Origin: Spirochaetaceae bacterium
GTDB lineage: Bacteria > Spirochaetota > Spirochaetia > Treponematales > Treponemataceae
DNA: 64,000 bases
Assembly: GCA_017614995.1 (NCBI GenBank)
Contig: JAGAAX010000006.1
Location: forward strand, 46,036-110,035
Reading direction: 5' to 3'
The notes below the pieces were generated by a model. The model searched no databases. It saw nothing but the letters and a program-made list of their open reading frames with translations, and had not been told where the DNA came from. This document shows positions 1 through 7,436 of the stretch, one piece after another. The translations under genes were made by a program, and so were the position numbers. The stretch's first letter is position 1; each line of letters begins with the position of its first letter.

Positions 1-362
1 CCGGCAGGAGCAGAAACAGTTTCAGCTTCTTTTGTAGTTTTTGCAGCAACTTCGGCAGCCGGTGTTACGGCGGCGGCTTCAGCGTTATCTGTCAAAGAAA
101 TTTCTATGGTTTCAGGTTTTGCGTCTACAGCTTCTACTGTATTTTCTGCGACTTCTGTATCTTCTGCGGCAATAATTTCTACAGTTTCAGCCTGTGCAGG
201 CGAAGAAGCCTCCGCGGCATCAGCACCGATTGCAGGTTTTGTCAGTTTTCTAGGCTCTACAGGGTTTCTTGAAGCAGAGCCGATGATTACAAAAGTAATG
301 GCAGCAACATAAATACATACAGCAGGTACAATTAAAAAATACAAACGCTTTTTCTTTTCCAT
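1..362 (-). CDS. Membrane-anchored Ala/Glu-rich protein, partial (runs off the left edge)
   Basis: An open frame starts at ATG 362 and stays open to base 1, giving about 120 residues of a longer protein. The start has a good Shine-Dalgarno site (AAGGA, about 11 nt upstream). The N-terminus MEKKKRLYFLIVPAVCIYV begins one transmembrane helix (about residues 6-28). A long low-complexity stretch rich in Ala, Glu, Thr and Pro follows, with repeated EAA, AET and PAE-like steps. This is the layout of a single-pass envelope protein with a flexible linker before a distal domain such as LysM, SPOR or peptidase. That domain lies outside the window, so no function is assigned. Confidence 0.75.
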   Translation of the reverse strand, partial: MEKKKRLYFLIVPAVCIYVAAITFVIIGSASRNPVEPRKLTKPAIGADAAEASSPAQAETVEIIAAEDTEVAENTVEAVDAKPETIEISLTDNAEAAAVTPAAEVAAKTTKEAETVSAPA

Positions 363-386
363 AAAAATATATATTCCTTAAATAGA

Positions 387-501
387 CGTGTTTGAAAACT
401 TCAGTTTTCGAACACGAACTTTAGTAAATCGCAATTTTGTAAGGCTTTAGCCTGAAAAATTGCCGACCTGTTCGAAAACTAACCAAGTTTTCGAACAGGT
501 C
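387..501. repeat. Cluster of three hairpins between rlmE and the upstream membrane gene
   Basis: There are three successive inverted repeats. 387-400 pairs with 403-416 (14 bp, one G-T mismatch, 2-nt loop). 431-445 pairs imperfectly with 450-463. 465-480 pairs perfectly with 486-501 (16 bp, 5-nt loop). The first and third share the core TTYGAAAACT / AGTTTTCGAAC. The third sits just after the rlmE stop on the minus strand but has no T-run, so it is either a weak terminator or part of a REP-like mosaic element. Confidence 0.75.
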
Positions 502-505
502 TAGT

Positions 506-1105
506 TTATGCTTTTTTGTTCAAACCAATCAAATATGTTTCAAATGATTCTGAACGGCACGCCGCCGGCTTAAAACCTTTGGCTTCTGTAAAAATTTCAC
601 GCATCTTTTTAAGCAGCATCTGCTGGTCGCCGCCCTGAAAAATCTTTACAGCAAAATTGCCCCCCGGCTGCAGCATTGTCTCTGCATAATAAATGGCAAG
701 CTCCACAAGTCCGCTTGAGCGGGCTGTGTCAATTACCCTGTTTCCGGTTGTAGGCGGTGCAGCATCGCAAATTACCAGATTATACGGACCTAATGCTGAT
801 GCTTCACTTCTTATTTCTTCGGAATAAAGATCACCTTGTATGAACGTTAAATTAGAACTTTTTACATTTTTTGACAAAGGGTTCAAATCAATTGAAGTAA
901 CATGCCCAGAACCGTCAAGCTGCCTTAGTACAAACACAGTCCAACTTCCGGGCGAAGCGCCCAAATCAAGAACGCGGCTGTTCTTTTTGATAAACCCGAA
1001 TTTTTTGTCTATCTCCTGAAGCTTGTATACTGAACGAGCCGGATAGCCTTCTTTGAATGCTTTTTGAGACCAAAAATCAGGTTTCTGATAACTGTTTGTA
1101 CTCAT
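506..1105 (-). CDS. rlmE: 23S rRNA (uridine-2'-O-)methyltransferase RlmE/FtsJ
   Basis: FtsJ-family enzyme that methylates the 2'-O of U2552 in 23S rRNA during late 50S assembly, using SAM. It has 199 residues, normal for the family. The SAM-binding motif DLGASPGSW is visible, and the K-D-K-E catalytic tetrad fits ARSVYKLQEID, CDAAPP, FAVKIFQG and SESFETY. I start at ATG 1105 (MSTNSYQ): a Shine-Dalgarno AGGA lies 7-10 nt upstream. An in-frame start at 1168 would run into the divergent polyprenyl synthase gene and adds no family sequence. The 47-bp gap to that gene must hold both promoters. Confidence 0.93.
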   Translation of the reverse strand: MSTNSYQKPDFWSQKAFKEGYPARSVYKLQEIDKKFGFIKKNSRVLDLGASPGSWTVFVLRQLDGSGHVTSIDLNPLSKNVKSSNLTFIQGDLYSEEIRSEASALGPYNLVICDAAPPTTGNRVIDTARSSGLVELAIYYAETMLQPGGNFAVKIFQGGDQQMLLKKMREIFTEAKGFKPAACRSESFETYLIGLNKKA

Positions 1106-1117
1106 ACCGTTTCCTAC

Positions 1118-1146
1118 TTTTGCAAGAAGCTTAAATGTGCTAAACT
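1118..1146 (+). promoter_or_regulatory. Putative promoter with -10 ending 6 nt before the polyprenyl synthase start
   Basis: TAAACT at 1141-1146 resembles a -10 box. A TTGC-rich stretch at 1118-1125 is a poor -35. The ATG at 1153 follows after exactly 6 nt and no Shine-Dalgarno sequence is present. Transcription starting about 7 nt past the -10 box would give a leaderless mRNA. Inferred from sequence only. Confidence 0.4.
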
Positions 1147-1152
1147 TAACCG

Positions 1153-2205
1153 ATGAATAAGTATACACAAAGACTGGAAAAAATTGAAGTTGTTCTCAAT
1201 AAAAATCTGCCGGAACTTTTTGACAAGGCTCTGAAAGAACGGCTTTTCTTGAATCTTCCGCAAGCTGTTAAAGCTGAACATATAAAACCGCTGCTAGAAC
1301 CATGCAGAGAGCTGCTTCTTTTAGGCGGAAAGCGCTGGCGTCCGCTTCTGCTTGTGCTTTGCGCCGAGCTTTTTGCAGACAAATCTTCTGCCGAAATGCA
1401 GGCAGCTTATGAAGCAGTTCCGCTTGTTGAATTTGTACACACCGCAAGCCTTATACACGACGATATAGAAGACTCTGCCGACATGCGGCGCGGCAAGCCT
1501 TCAGCCTATCTTACATACGGACTTGATACAGCCTTAAACGCAGGCTCTTGGCTATATTTTACGGCTTTTGCCGCAATCGAAGGTCTTGCTGTTAGCGCCA
1601 GTCTTAAACTTGAGCTTTACCGCACCGTAAGTGCAGAACTCCGCCGCCTTCATTTGGGTCAGGCTATGGATATTGCATGGCACAGAAACAACGCCTATAT
1701 TCCGTCCAGAGAGGAATACGAGGCAATGGTGCGCTGCAAAACCGGCACACTCGCCTGCCTTGCAGCTAAGACAGGCAGCCTTATTGCAGGTGCTTCAAAA
1801 GAAGAAAGCGGCAGACTTGGCGCAACAGCCGCAGACATTGGCGTGGGCTTTCAGGTGCTTGACGATGTAATCAATCTTTCGACAGGCAACCCGGGCAAAA
1901 AGCGCGGCGACGACATTGTTGAAGGCAAAAAAAGCCTGCCGGTGATTATTCACCTTAGCGAACACCCTGAGGACTTGGAAAAAATCAAGGGCTTCTTTAG
2001 TGAAGCCAGAAAAGACGGCATTGATTCACCTGCTGTAGAAAGCTGCATTGCACTTCTGACAGAAAGCGGCGCAGTAAGCAGGGCAAAATCTTACAGCGCA
2101 GAACTTATCGAAAAATCGATAGGCTCAATTGAAAAAGAGTATTCTGCCTGCGAAGCATCAGTATTGATAGCGGAGCTTTTCAGGTCAATGCTGAAAAAGA
2201 ATTAG
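1153..2205 (+). CDS. Polyprenyl diphosphate synthase (IspA/IspB family)
   Basis: Trans-prenyltransferase that condenses isopentenyl diphosphate with allylic diphosphates to make farnesyl or longer polyprenyl diphosphates. It is 350 residues long. The first Asp-rich motif is DDIED (in LIHDDIEDSADMRRGKPS) and the second is DDVINLSTGNPGKKRGDD, followed by the conserved EGKKSLPVI. The compact DDxxD first motif is more typical of medium or long-chain enzymes than of the E. coli IspA type, so chain length is left open. It is the first gene of a co-directional set with a TPR gene (8-nt gap), a YmdB-like gene and rseC. The ATG has no Shine-Dalgarno site and is probably leaderless. Confidence 0.9.
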   Translation: MNKYTQRLEKIEVVLNKNLPELFDKALKERLFLNLPQAVKAEHIKPLLEPCRELLLLGGKRWRPLLLVLCAELFADKSSAEMQAAYEAVPLVEFVHTASLIHDDIEDSADMRRGKPSAYLTYGLDTALNAGSWLYFTAFAAIEGLAVSASLKLELYRTVSAELRRLHLGQAMDIAWHRNNAYIPSREEYEAMVRCKTGTLACLAAKTGSLIAGASKEESGRLGATAADIGVGFQVLDDVINLSTGNPGKKRGDDIVEGKKSLPVIIHLSEHPEDLEKIKGFFSEARKDGIDSPAVESCIALLTESGAVSRAKSYSAELIEKSIGSIEKEYSACEASVLIAELFRSMLKKN

Positions 2206-2213
2206 GAAAAGAT

Positions 2214-2750
2214 ATGCAGGAAAATTCTGAAGCATTAAACAGCCGCGCAATAGAACTTGCCACAGACGGAGCTTACCCGGAAGCTGTGGCATGCCTAAAA
2301 CGTGCGCTGTCAATAGACAGAGACAATTACCTCTTGTGGTACAACCTCGGCGTTATCTACCGCAATTCTGGCGACCTGGAATATGCAAAGCAGGCTTTGA
2401 AAAAGGCGGCTTCTATCAACAGCGAGGACGCAGACATTTTTGAGACGCTGGGCTTAATCTGCTATTCTTTGCAGGAATATGATGACGCTTACGGCTATTA
2501 TATTGCGGCTCTTGAAATTACACAGGACAACGCAACTTTATGGAATAATCTCGGTGTGCTGCTTTTTGCGCGCGGCGAATATGCTGATGCGTGCGAGGCA
2601 TTTGAAGAAGCAATTACGATTTTTCCGCATTATTACGACGCGCTCTACAACCTGCGCGACACATACACAGAGCTTGGCAACACAAAAGGCGCGGCAATCT
2701 GCGACGAACAGCTTAAGACTTTGGGAAAGCAGCACAAAGGGAAACTCTAA
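2214..2750 (+). CDS. TPR-repeat protein
   Basis: A 178-residue protein made almost wholly of tetratricopeptide repeats. At least four tandem 34-residue units are visible, with the usual W/Y-LG-AxY/F-A-P spacing, for example LWYNLGVIYRNSGDLEYAKQA and LWNNLGVLLFARGEYADACEA. There is no signal peptide or transmembrane segment, so it is a cytoplasmic protein-binding scaffold. The start is set by AGGAAAAGAT directly upstream. It lies 8 nt after the polyprenyl synthase and 12 nt before the YmdB-like gene, so it is probably cotranscribed. Its partner is unknown. Confidence 0.88.
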   Translation: MQENSEALNSRAIELATDGAYPEAVACLKRALSIDRDNYLLWYNLGVIYRNSGDLEYAKQALKKAASINSEDADIFETLGLICYSLQEYDDAYGYYIAALEITQDNATLWNNLGVLLFARGEYADACEAFEEAITIFPHYYDALYNLRDTYTELGNTKGAAICDEQLKTLGKQHKGKL

Positions 2751-2762
2751 AAGGGATTAGTT

Positions 2763-3569
2763 TTGGACATTCGCGTATTATACATAGCAGAAATAGTCGG
2801 CAAGGCAGGCATACAGTGCGTAAAACAGCTTCTGCCCGAAATAAGGGAACGCTACTCAATAGATTTTGTAATAGGCAATATTAACGGCGCAACAAACGGC
2901 ACAGGAATCGGCAAAAACCACGCAGGATATCTTCACAAATTGGGCATTTCTGTTCTTACAGGCGGCGACAAAATCTATTACAAGAAAGACTTAGTGGACG
3001 ATTTTTCTGAAATGCACTATGTTCTCCGCCCTGCAAACTTTCCGCACGAAAGCCCCGGACGGAGCTGGAAAACCTGCACAGTGAACGGCAGAAAAATTAC
3101 GGTTGTCTCGATTTTGGGCTACACAGGCTTTATGCGCATTCACGCGGACAACCCGTTTGTGCAGCTTCCTTTTCTGCTTGAACGGCTCAAAAAAGACACA
3201 GACAGCATAATCGTAGATTTTCATGCGACAACAACCGCGGAGAAAAAGACTTTTGCCTTTTATGCAGACGGAAAGGTCAGCGCCGTTATCGGCTCACATG
3301 GGCGCGTGCAGACTGCCGATGAGCGAATACTCCCCAAAGGCACTGCCGCAATAACAGACGCAGGCAGAAGCGGCTGCATTAACGCTGTTGGCGGTTGCAG
3401 CGCAAATGCCGCAATCTACGAATATCTTTCAGGTATTCCAAACTGGACGCGCGGCGAAGAACCTACAAAAGAGACATTGCCGGAGCTTCAGGGCGTTATC
3501 TTCACCTTAAATGACGACGGCACAGCAAAAGACATTATGCGGTTGCGCGAACCGCTTTATAAAGACTAA
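2763..3569 (+). CDS. YmdB-like (TIGR00282 family) metallophosphoesterase with degraded metal site
   Basis: The 268 residues follow the YmdB/TIGR00282 family along their whole length, including RPANFP, DFHA, GKVSAVIGSH, VQTADERILPKGTA and ITDAG. Active members are dinuclear phosphodiesterases acting on 2',3'-cyclic nucleotides. Compared with the family pattern as I recall it, several metal ligands differ: GD(I/V)VG is AEIVG (E10), NGEN is NING (N41-G42), GNH is GGD (68-69), and the second His of GTHTHVQ is Arg (R181). H154 and H179 remain. It may be a non-catalytic homologue. The start is TTG 2763, with AGGGA about 6 nt upstream. It sits in the polyprenyl synthase-TPR-rseC run. Confidence 0.8.
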   Translation: MDIRVLYIAEIVGKAGIQCVKQLLPEIRERYSIDFVIGNINGATNGTGIGKNHAGYLHKLGISVLTGGDKIYYKKDLVDDFSEMHYVLRPANFPHESPGRSWKTCTVNGRKITVVSILGYTGFMRIHADNPFVQLPFLLERLKKDTDSIIVDFHATTTAEKKTFAFYADGKVSAVIGSHGRVQTADERILPKGTAAITDAGRSGCINAVGGCSANAAIYEYLSGIPNWTRGEEPTKETLPELQGVIFTLNDDGTAKDIMRLREPLYKD

Positions 3570-3582
3570 AATGGGGGCAGCA

Positions 3583-4017
3583 ATGAGAAACACCGTAAAA
3601 GTAATTTCCATAAAAGAAAATAACGCTGTTGAAGTTGTGCCTCTCATTACAGACGCGTGCATCGGTTGCAGAAATTCTGAATGTACAAAGCAGGGTCACC
3701 CGTTTATTGTGCATAACACGCAGAAACTGCCGGTTTATCCGGGCGCAATCGTAAAAATCAGCGCATCGGCCGTAAGACAGGCTTTGCAGGCACTTATCTC
3801 TCTCTGTCTGCCGCTTGCCGCCGCAATTGCAGGCTACATTCTTACACCGAAAATCTGCGCCTCAATTGACGGCGCAAAAACCGCCACAGAAGCCACCCGA
3901 ATTGCAGGCGTGTTCATCTCGTTCTTTGCCACGTCAATTCTCGTGCTTATTTTCAACCGCTTTATCAAAACCGAACGCCACGCCACAATAACGGAAATAA
4001 TCACCTATGGCACTTGA
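3583..4017 (+). CDS. rseC: RseC/MucC-like inner-membrane protein
   Basis: A 144-residue protein with the SoxR-reducing/RseC_MucC layout. An N-terminal domain carries a Cys cluster (DACIGCRNSECTKQG), and two transmembrane helices follow (about residues 68-87 and 106-125). Relatives modulate sigma-E signalling or SoxR reduction alongside Rnf-type complexes. I use ATG 3583 because GGGGG lies 7 nt upstream; the in-frame ATG at 3571 and longer upstream forms lack a site. The final codons and the stop TGA (4015-4017) lie inside a palindromic repeat (4009-4024), so the repeat defines the C-terminus. It is not adjacent to the rnf operon at 31-36 kb. Confidence 0.75.
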   Translation: MRNTVKVISIKENNAVEVVPLITDACIGCRNSECTKQGHPFIVHNTQKLPVYPGAIVKISASAVRQALQALISLCLPLAAAIAGYILTPKICASIDGAKTATEATRIAGVFISFFATSILVLIFNRFIKTERHATITEIITYGT

Positions 4018-4083
4018 AAGTGCCGAAACTTTCCAAGGGAGGACACCAGCTCAGAGTCCGAAGGCCGCTGGTTTCCTCCCTTG
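4009..4083. repeat. Palindromic repeat (GGCACTTG family) overlapping the rseC stop
   Basis: The palindrome GGCACTTGAAAGTGCC (4009-4024) is followed by a hairpin whose arms 4034-4043 and 4074-4083 are perfect complements, with an inner ccagc/gctgg pair. The motif ggcacttg-aagtgccg-aactttg recurs on the opposite strand at about 7354-7385, so it is a dispersed element rather than a local terminator. Confidence 0.7.
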
Positions 4084-4361
4084 AACCCACCTTCCTTGGC
4101 CACGGCCTAAGGGCTCTGCCCTTAGGAATCCCGGATTGTCTACAAGTGAAAGTCTTGTACAATTAATCTTCAGTCTGTAAAGCACATGCACTATAGATAT
4201 TTTTGAGCAAAACCGGTCATTGAGCGTTGGTTAGTGAGCGTAGTCGAACCAAGTCGAAATGACCGATTTTCGCAAAAAAAGTCTGTTTCTCGTGGCTTCG
4301 ACTCCGCTCAGCCACCAACTTATTGAATCTCCTTTTCTTAGATTAAATCCAACAAAAATTC
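4084..4361. other. Non-coding stretch with dispersed palindromes
   Basis: No credible gene is seen. It contains two copies of a small palindrome family: about 4216-4264 (ggtcattgagcg ... gaaatgacc) and about 4294-4316 (gtggcttcgactccgctcagccac). Relatives of this gagc-g-gtcgaa motif occur at about 7184-7209, 58437-58530 and 59125-59155. Confidence 0.6.
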
Positions 4362-4566
4362 TGCATGTGGTTTGTTTCCTGCAAATGAAAGCTACTAATC
4401 ACATTTTGTGGTTTGTCTCCACCAAGTGAAAGCTAACAGCCATATTTTGTGATTTGCTTCTACCAAGTGAAAGCTTTCAACCATATTTTGTGGTTTGTTG
4501 CCGACAAGCGAAAGCTGGCAACCATTTTTTGTGGTTTGTTACCGACAAGCGACGGCAAGCAACCAC
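4362..4566. repeat. Tandem repeat, five imperfect copies of a 41-bp unit
   Basis: Units begin at 4362, 4403, 4444, 4485 and 4526, an exact 41-nt period. The shared core is TTTGTGGTTTG, then a 5-8-nt variable part, then ACAAGTGAAAGCT and AACCAT. The last copy is degenerate. There are no unique spacers, so this is not CRISPR. A forward frame is open through it from 4454 but is probably not used, because the real gene starts at 4682. Confidence 0.85.
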
Positions 4567-4681
4567 ATCTCGATTTTTTGTAAAATCATGCCGAAAAAGG
4601 CTTATTTTAGTTGATTTTTGCTTTGCAGTTATAAAATGCTGGTGTATTCTAAACGTAGATTCACAAAAAACAGGAGAGGCT

Positions 4682-5416
4682 ATGAACAAAATAAAGCGGG
4701 TTATCCGCAATACTGAAATTGACACGCTTTCGGATACGATTATCCGGTTTTTTAAGGCAGACAAAGAGGCGCAGAAGGACGCTTTTTTGAGTTCGGCAAT
4801 CGGGGAACTTGAGGAGCTTTCGGAGAAGATTACCACTGCCATTTTGCAGGACAAAACGCTTTCTACGCTTGAAACAGCCGACGGCGCGAGAAACAGGGCT
4901 ATAAGAACGCTTGGAACTGTCCTGAAAGGCTATGCCGCGCTTCCAATCGAGAGCAAGGCGGCGCACGCCGTTCCGCTTAAGGCAATTTTTGACAAATACG
5001 CAAAGGGCAGAATAACAAGGGAAAGCTACGCGGCGAAATCTTCTCTGATTGAAAGCATGTTGCAGGACTTTGCCGCCGCGCAGCTTGCAGAGCACATCAA
5101 GGAGTTAGAAGGTGTCGCCGAATCAATCGCGGCAATCCGCACGGCGCAAGACGCTTTTGCCAAAGCCAACGACGCCTTTTTAGACGCAACCGTAAACAAG
5201 GGCGCGTCTGCCACCAGCTTCAACAAACAGATTGCGCTGCTCATAAACGAAAAGCTTATCCCCTATCTGAATGCCATGCTCCTCACCGGCAACGCCAACT
5301 GCACAGATTTCGCCAAAAACGTAGAAGAAGAAATCACCCGCATAAATGAGGCAATTGCAAAGCGCACAAAGAAGGCGGCGGATAAGGCGGCAGAGAAAGC
5401 GGTGAATGAAGTTTAA
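4682..5416 (+). CDS. Uncharacterised helical protein (resembles DUF6261)
   Basis: A 244-residue protein with no signal peptide or membrane segment. It is strongly helical, with runs of Ala, Glu and Lys. The overall look (LSDTIIRFF, then paired helical segments, then an Ala/Lys-rich tail KRTKKAADKAAEKA) resembles the DUF6261 family of unknown function, but this is recall only. The start is set by AGGAGAGGCT directly before ATG 4682; the frame is open back to 4454 only through the 41-bp repeats. It ends 4 nt inside the convergent TPR gene. No function is assigned. Confidence 0.7.
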   Translation: MNKIKRVIRNTEIDTLSDTIIRFFKADKEAQKDAFLSSAIGELEELSEKITTAILQDKTLSTLETADGARNRAIRTLGTVLKGYAALPIESKAAHAVPLKAIFDKYAKGRITRESYAAKSSLIESMLQDFAAAQLAEHIKELEGVAESIAAIRTAQDAFAKANDAFLDATVNKGASATSFNKQIALLINEKLIPYLNAMLLTGNANCTDFAKNVEEEITRINEAIAKRTKKAADKAAEKAVNEV

Positions 5417-6624
5417 TTCCCTTGCCTGCTAAGAACTTTTAACATTTTGTCAATTTCATCTGTAAGGGTTCCGTTTTTCTCAAAATAAATGCGGGCATTG
5501 GCAGCCATTTCTTTAGCTTCAGTATATTTACCCATAGTATGATATAAATCTGCAAAATGGAAATAAAGATTTTCACAAGCTTTGCTATTATCTTTATATT
5601 CAATTACAGCCTCTTCAAAGAAAGCAATTGCAAAATCATTTTTGCCTGCATTACCACATTGTTCTATAATCATCCGGCAGACTGTAGGATTTTCTGGAGC
5701 AAAAGCAAAAAGCTCCATAGCAGAAGAAACAGCTTTCTTTTTGTTATTCTGTAAAGAATATAAACCTACACTGTATTGTGGAATTCTGTAGTTTTGCGGA
5801 AATAACTTTTTACCGTTCACCAGATATTTTTCAGCCATTTTATAATCTGGAATTGCCATGCCGATTCTTGCAGCGATGATATAGGCATCTGCCTGGTACT
5901 CAGGATTATCTTTATATCCTTCTATAGCTTTTTTAATATAATTGATACCAGCCTTTGGATTTCCGGAAAATAATAGAACACTGCTATAGTGATAGTTGTC
6001 TGTCGCTGTTAATTTAAATTCTTTTTCTTTCTGCTTATAAACAGCAAGTGCAGAATTTAAATCATTCTTAGTATAATACGAAGTAGCCAGAGTACTTAGA
6101 GAGTAAGCATCATAACAACCTTGGTCTAAAGCTTTTTGCAGATATAATATAACATTATCTGTCAGCTCATCTGTTGAGATAAGCCAGTTACTGCCATATC
6201 TTTTCAAAACATCCTGATAATAAAGACCAAGAGAATAATTAAGAATTGGCTTTTCACCGTTGTTTTCTTGAAAATTTTTTATTTCTTTTACAGGGTCAAA
6301 TAGAATAAGTGAATACGTTACATCAGTTGCATTCCGCACATCTTCTAATGTTTCATTTTCTTCCAAATCTTTAAATGTAAACATCTGATGCATCATGCTC
6401 AATGCAAAACCATTGATAGCAATTTCAATTTTTTTTGCAAGAATATATTCATTATATGCAATAGAAACTTTTCCAAAAGCTGTCTGATACTGCTTTTTTT
6501 TCAAAAGATTATCAACAGCTTCTAAAATTTCTTTTGTCTGTTTATCCGCACCCGAATAAACATCTTTACAGAAAAGATTTGCTGTAAAACATACAATTAA
6601 AATAATAAAAATAAGTTTTTTCAT
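5413..6624 (-). CDS. Secreted TPR-repeat protein
   Basis: A 403-residue protein. The N-terminus MKKLIFIILIVCFTANLFC is a clear signal peptide. A Cys follows LF, but this is a poor lipobox, so a lipid anchor is uncertain. The remainder is helical with TPR-like units, for example the segments YSLSTLATSYYTKNDLNSALAVY, NYHYSSVLLFSGNPKAGINYIKKA and LYFHFADLYHTMGKYTEAKEM (each read in part). It is likely a periplasmic scaffold. It converges with the gene at 4682-5416. A -10 box (TAAAAT) lies exactly 6 nt before the ATG with no Shine-Dalgarno, so the mRNA is probably leaderless. Confidence 0.85.
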   Translation of the reverse strand: MKKLIFIILIVCFTANLFCKDVYSGADKQTKEILEAVDNLLKKKQYQTAFGKVSIAYNEYILAKKIEIAINGFALSMMHQMFTFKDLEENETLEDVRNATDVTYSLILFDPVKEIKNFQENNGEKPILNYSLGLYYQDVLKRYGSNWLISTDELTDNVILYLQKALDQGCYDAYSLSTLATSYYTKNDLNSALAVYKQKEKEFKLTATDNYHYSSVLLFSGNPKAGINYIKKAIEGYKDNPEYQADAYIIAARIGMAIPDYKMAEKYLVNGKKLFPQNYRIPQYSVGLYSLQNNKKKAVSSAMELFAFAPENPTVCRMIIEQCGNAGKNDFAIAFFEEAVIEYKDNSKACENLYFHFADLYHTMGKYTEAKEMAANARIYFEKNGTLTDEIDKMLKVLSRQGN

Positions 6625-6630
6625 GTCTGG

Positions 6631-6660
6631 ATTTTACATTATGTATTACAAAGTGGTCAA
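6631..6660 (-). promoter_or_regulatory. Promoter of the secreted TPR gene
   Basis: On the minus strand TTGACC (6660-6655) and TAAAAT (6636-6631) are 18 nt apart. The -10 box ends 6 nt before the ATG (6624), placing the predicted transcript start at or next to the start codon. Confidence 0.5.
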
Positions 6661-6950
6661 CTTATCGAGTAACAAAAAATAGCACTCTCTTAAAATGATG
6701 ACAATTTGGGCTTCTTAGAAGTTCTTTTCGCAATAGCTCTTTTCGCAATAGATGAATCTACAGTTAAAGTCTATTCGGCGAAAAGCGCCGCTTTTTGCTT
6801 CCGCAAAAACCGGCAGCCTGTACAGCACAAAAAAACGGCAGCTTGGGTGAAGAATCCGGCAACTTATGTTTTTGGGTATTTTGTTTTTGAAGTTTTGGCT
6901 TTATAGTTGAACCATAAAGATACCGCTGTGGTACATATAAGGAGTTTCAA
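6661..6950. other. Intergenic stretch, no convincing gene
   Basis: A TTG-initiated 66-codon frame at 6706-6906 has no Shine-Dalgarno site and no family resemblance, so it is not called. A short direct repeat (cttttcgcaatag, at about 6723 and 6738) is present. The promoter and ribosome site of the small membrane protein lie at the right end. Confidence 0.5.
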
Positions 6951-7136
6951 ATGAAAAGCATTAAATCTTTAATAAACCTGATTCTTAAGGCAGTCGCAGT
7001 TGCAATGGGTGTCGCTGTTACCGTTATCAGCATCATCGGAGAACTTGAAACAAAATCTGCAATTCTTATGCTGGCTATAGGCTTGTCTTGTGCTGGAATT
7101 TCAATGCTCGCCACAAATGCAGACAATAACAAATAG
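6951..7136 (+). CDS. Small two-helix membrane protein (61 aa)
   Basis: A 61-residue protein with an ideal ribosome site (AAGGAG, 7 nt before ATG). Residues about 8-28 (ILKAVAVAMGVAVTVISII) and 36-54 (SAILMLAIGLSCAGISML) are hydrophobic helices separated by a short charged loop (GELETK). I do not recognise the family. The strong start signal and hydrophobic pattern support a real gene. It stands alone between repeat-rich stretches. Confidence 0.65.
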   Translation: MKSIKSLINLILKAVAVAMGVAVTVISIIGELETKSAILMLAIGLSCAGISMLATNADNNK

Positions 7137-7181
7137 CAGAAGCCCGCAAAACCGGCAGATTATGTACACAAGCTCACATCG

Positions 7182-7390
7182 TTGGTCACTTCGACTCCGC
7201 TCAGTGACCGGATTAATCTGCTTAAGCGGAACTCTGCCGGAAATATTTGTACACACGGGTTTCCAAAGGGCAGAGCCATTTGGCGGTGCCGGAAAAGGAA
7301 GGGGTCGAAGGGGAAGGAAAAACCGTGCTTCCGAATTAAGGGTTTTTCCGTCCCCTTCAAAGTTCCGGCACTTCCAAGTGCCAAAACCCC
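7182..7390. repeat. Palindromes upstream of lysS
   Basis: Two structures are present. About 7184-7209 is a ggtcact...agtgacc palindrome of the gactccgctc family. 7307-7324 pairs with 7341-7358 (18 bp, one mismatch, 16-nt loop). Outer flanks (ggtgccgga at about 7285, ttccggcac at about 7363) extend the hairpin. On the minus strand about 7354-7385 matches the GGCACTTG element at 4009. Frames open through here in both directions are side effects of the symmetry. Confidence 0.7.
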
Positions 7391-7398
7391 CTCTCATA

Positions 7399-7427
7399 TT
7401 CCATAAAAAACTTTTTTTAGCTATAAT
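7399..7427 (+). promoter_or_regulatory. Putative lysS promoter
   Basis: A consensus -10 TATAAT lies at 7422-7427, with a weak -35 (TTCCAT at 7399) 17 nt upstream. The ATG at 7437 is only 9 nt beyond the -10 box and no Shine-Dalgarno is visible, so the leader would be at most about 3 nt. Confidence 0.5.
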
Positions 7428-7436
7428 AGCTCCATT

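Noticed and set aside
4362..4566. Regular 41-bp repeats as a CRISPR array
   Set aside because: Units are contiguous and imperfect with no unique spacers, and no cas genes are present.
5413..6624. Secreted TPR protein as a lipoprotein
   Set aside because: The Cys after TANLF lacks a normal lipobox (expected L-[AS]-[GA]-C), so I call it only a secreted protein.
6706..6906. TTG-started 66-codon frame
   Set aside because: No ribosome site, no hydrophobic or domain pattern that is convincing.
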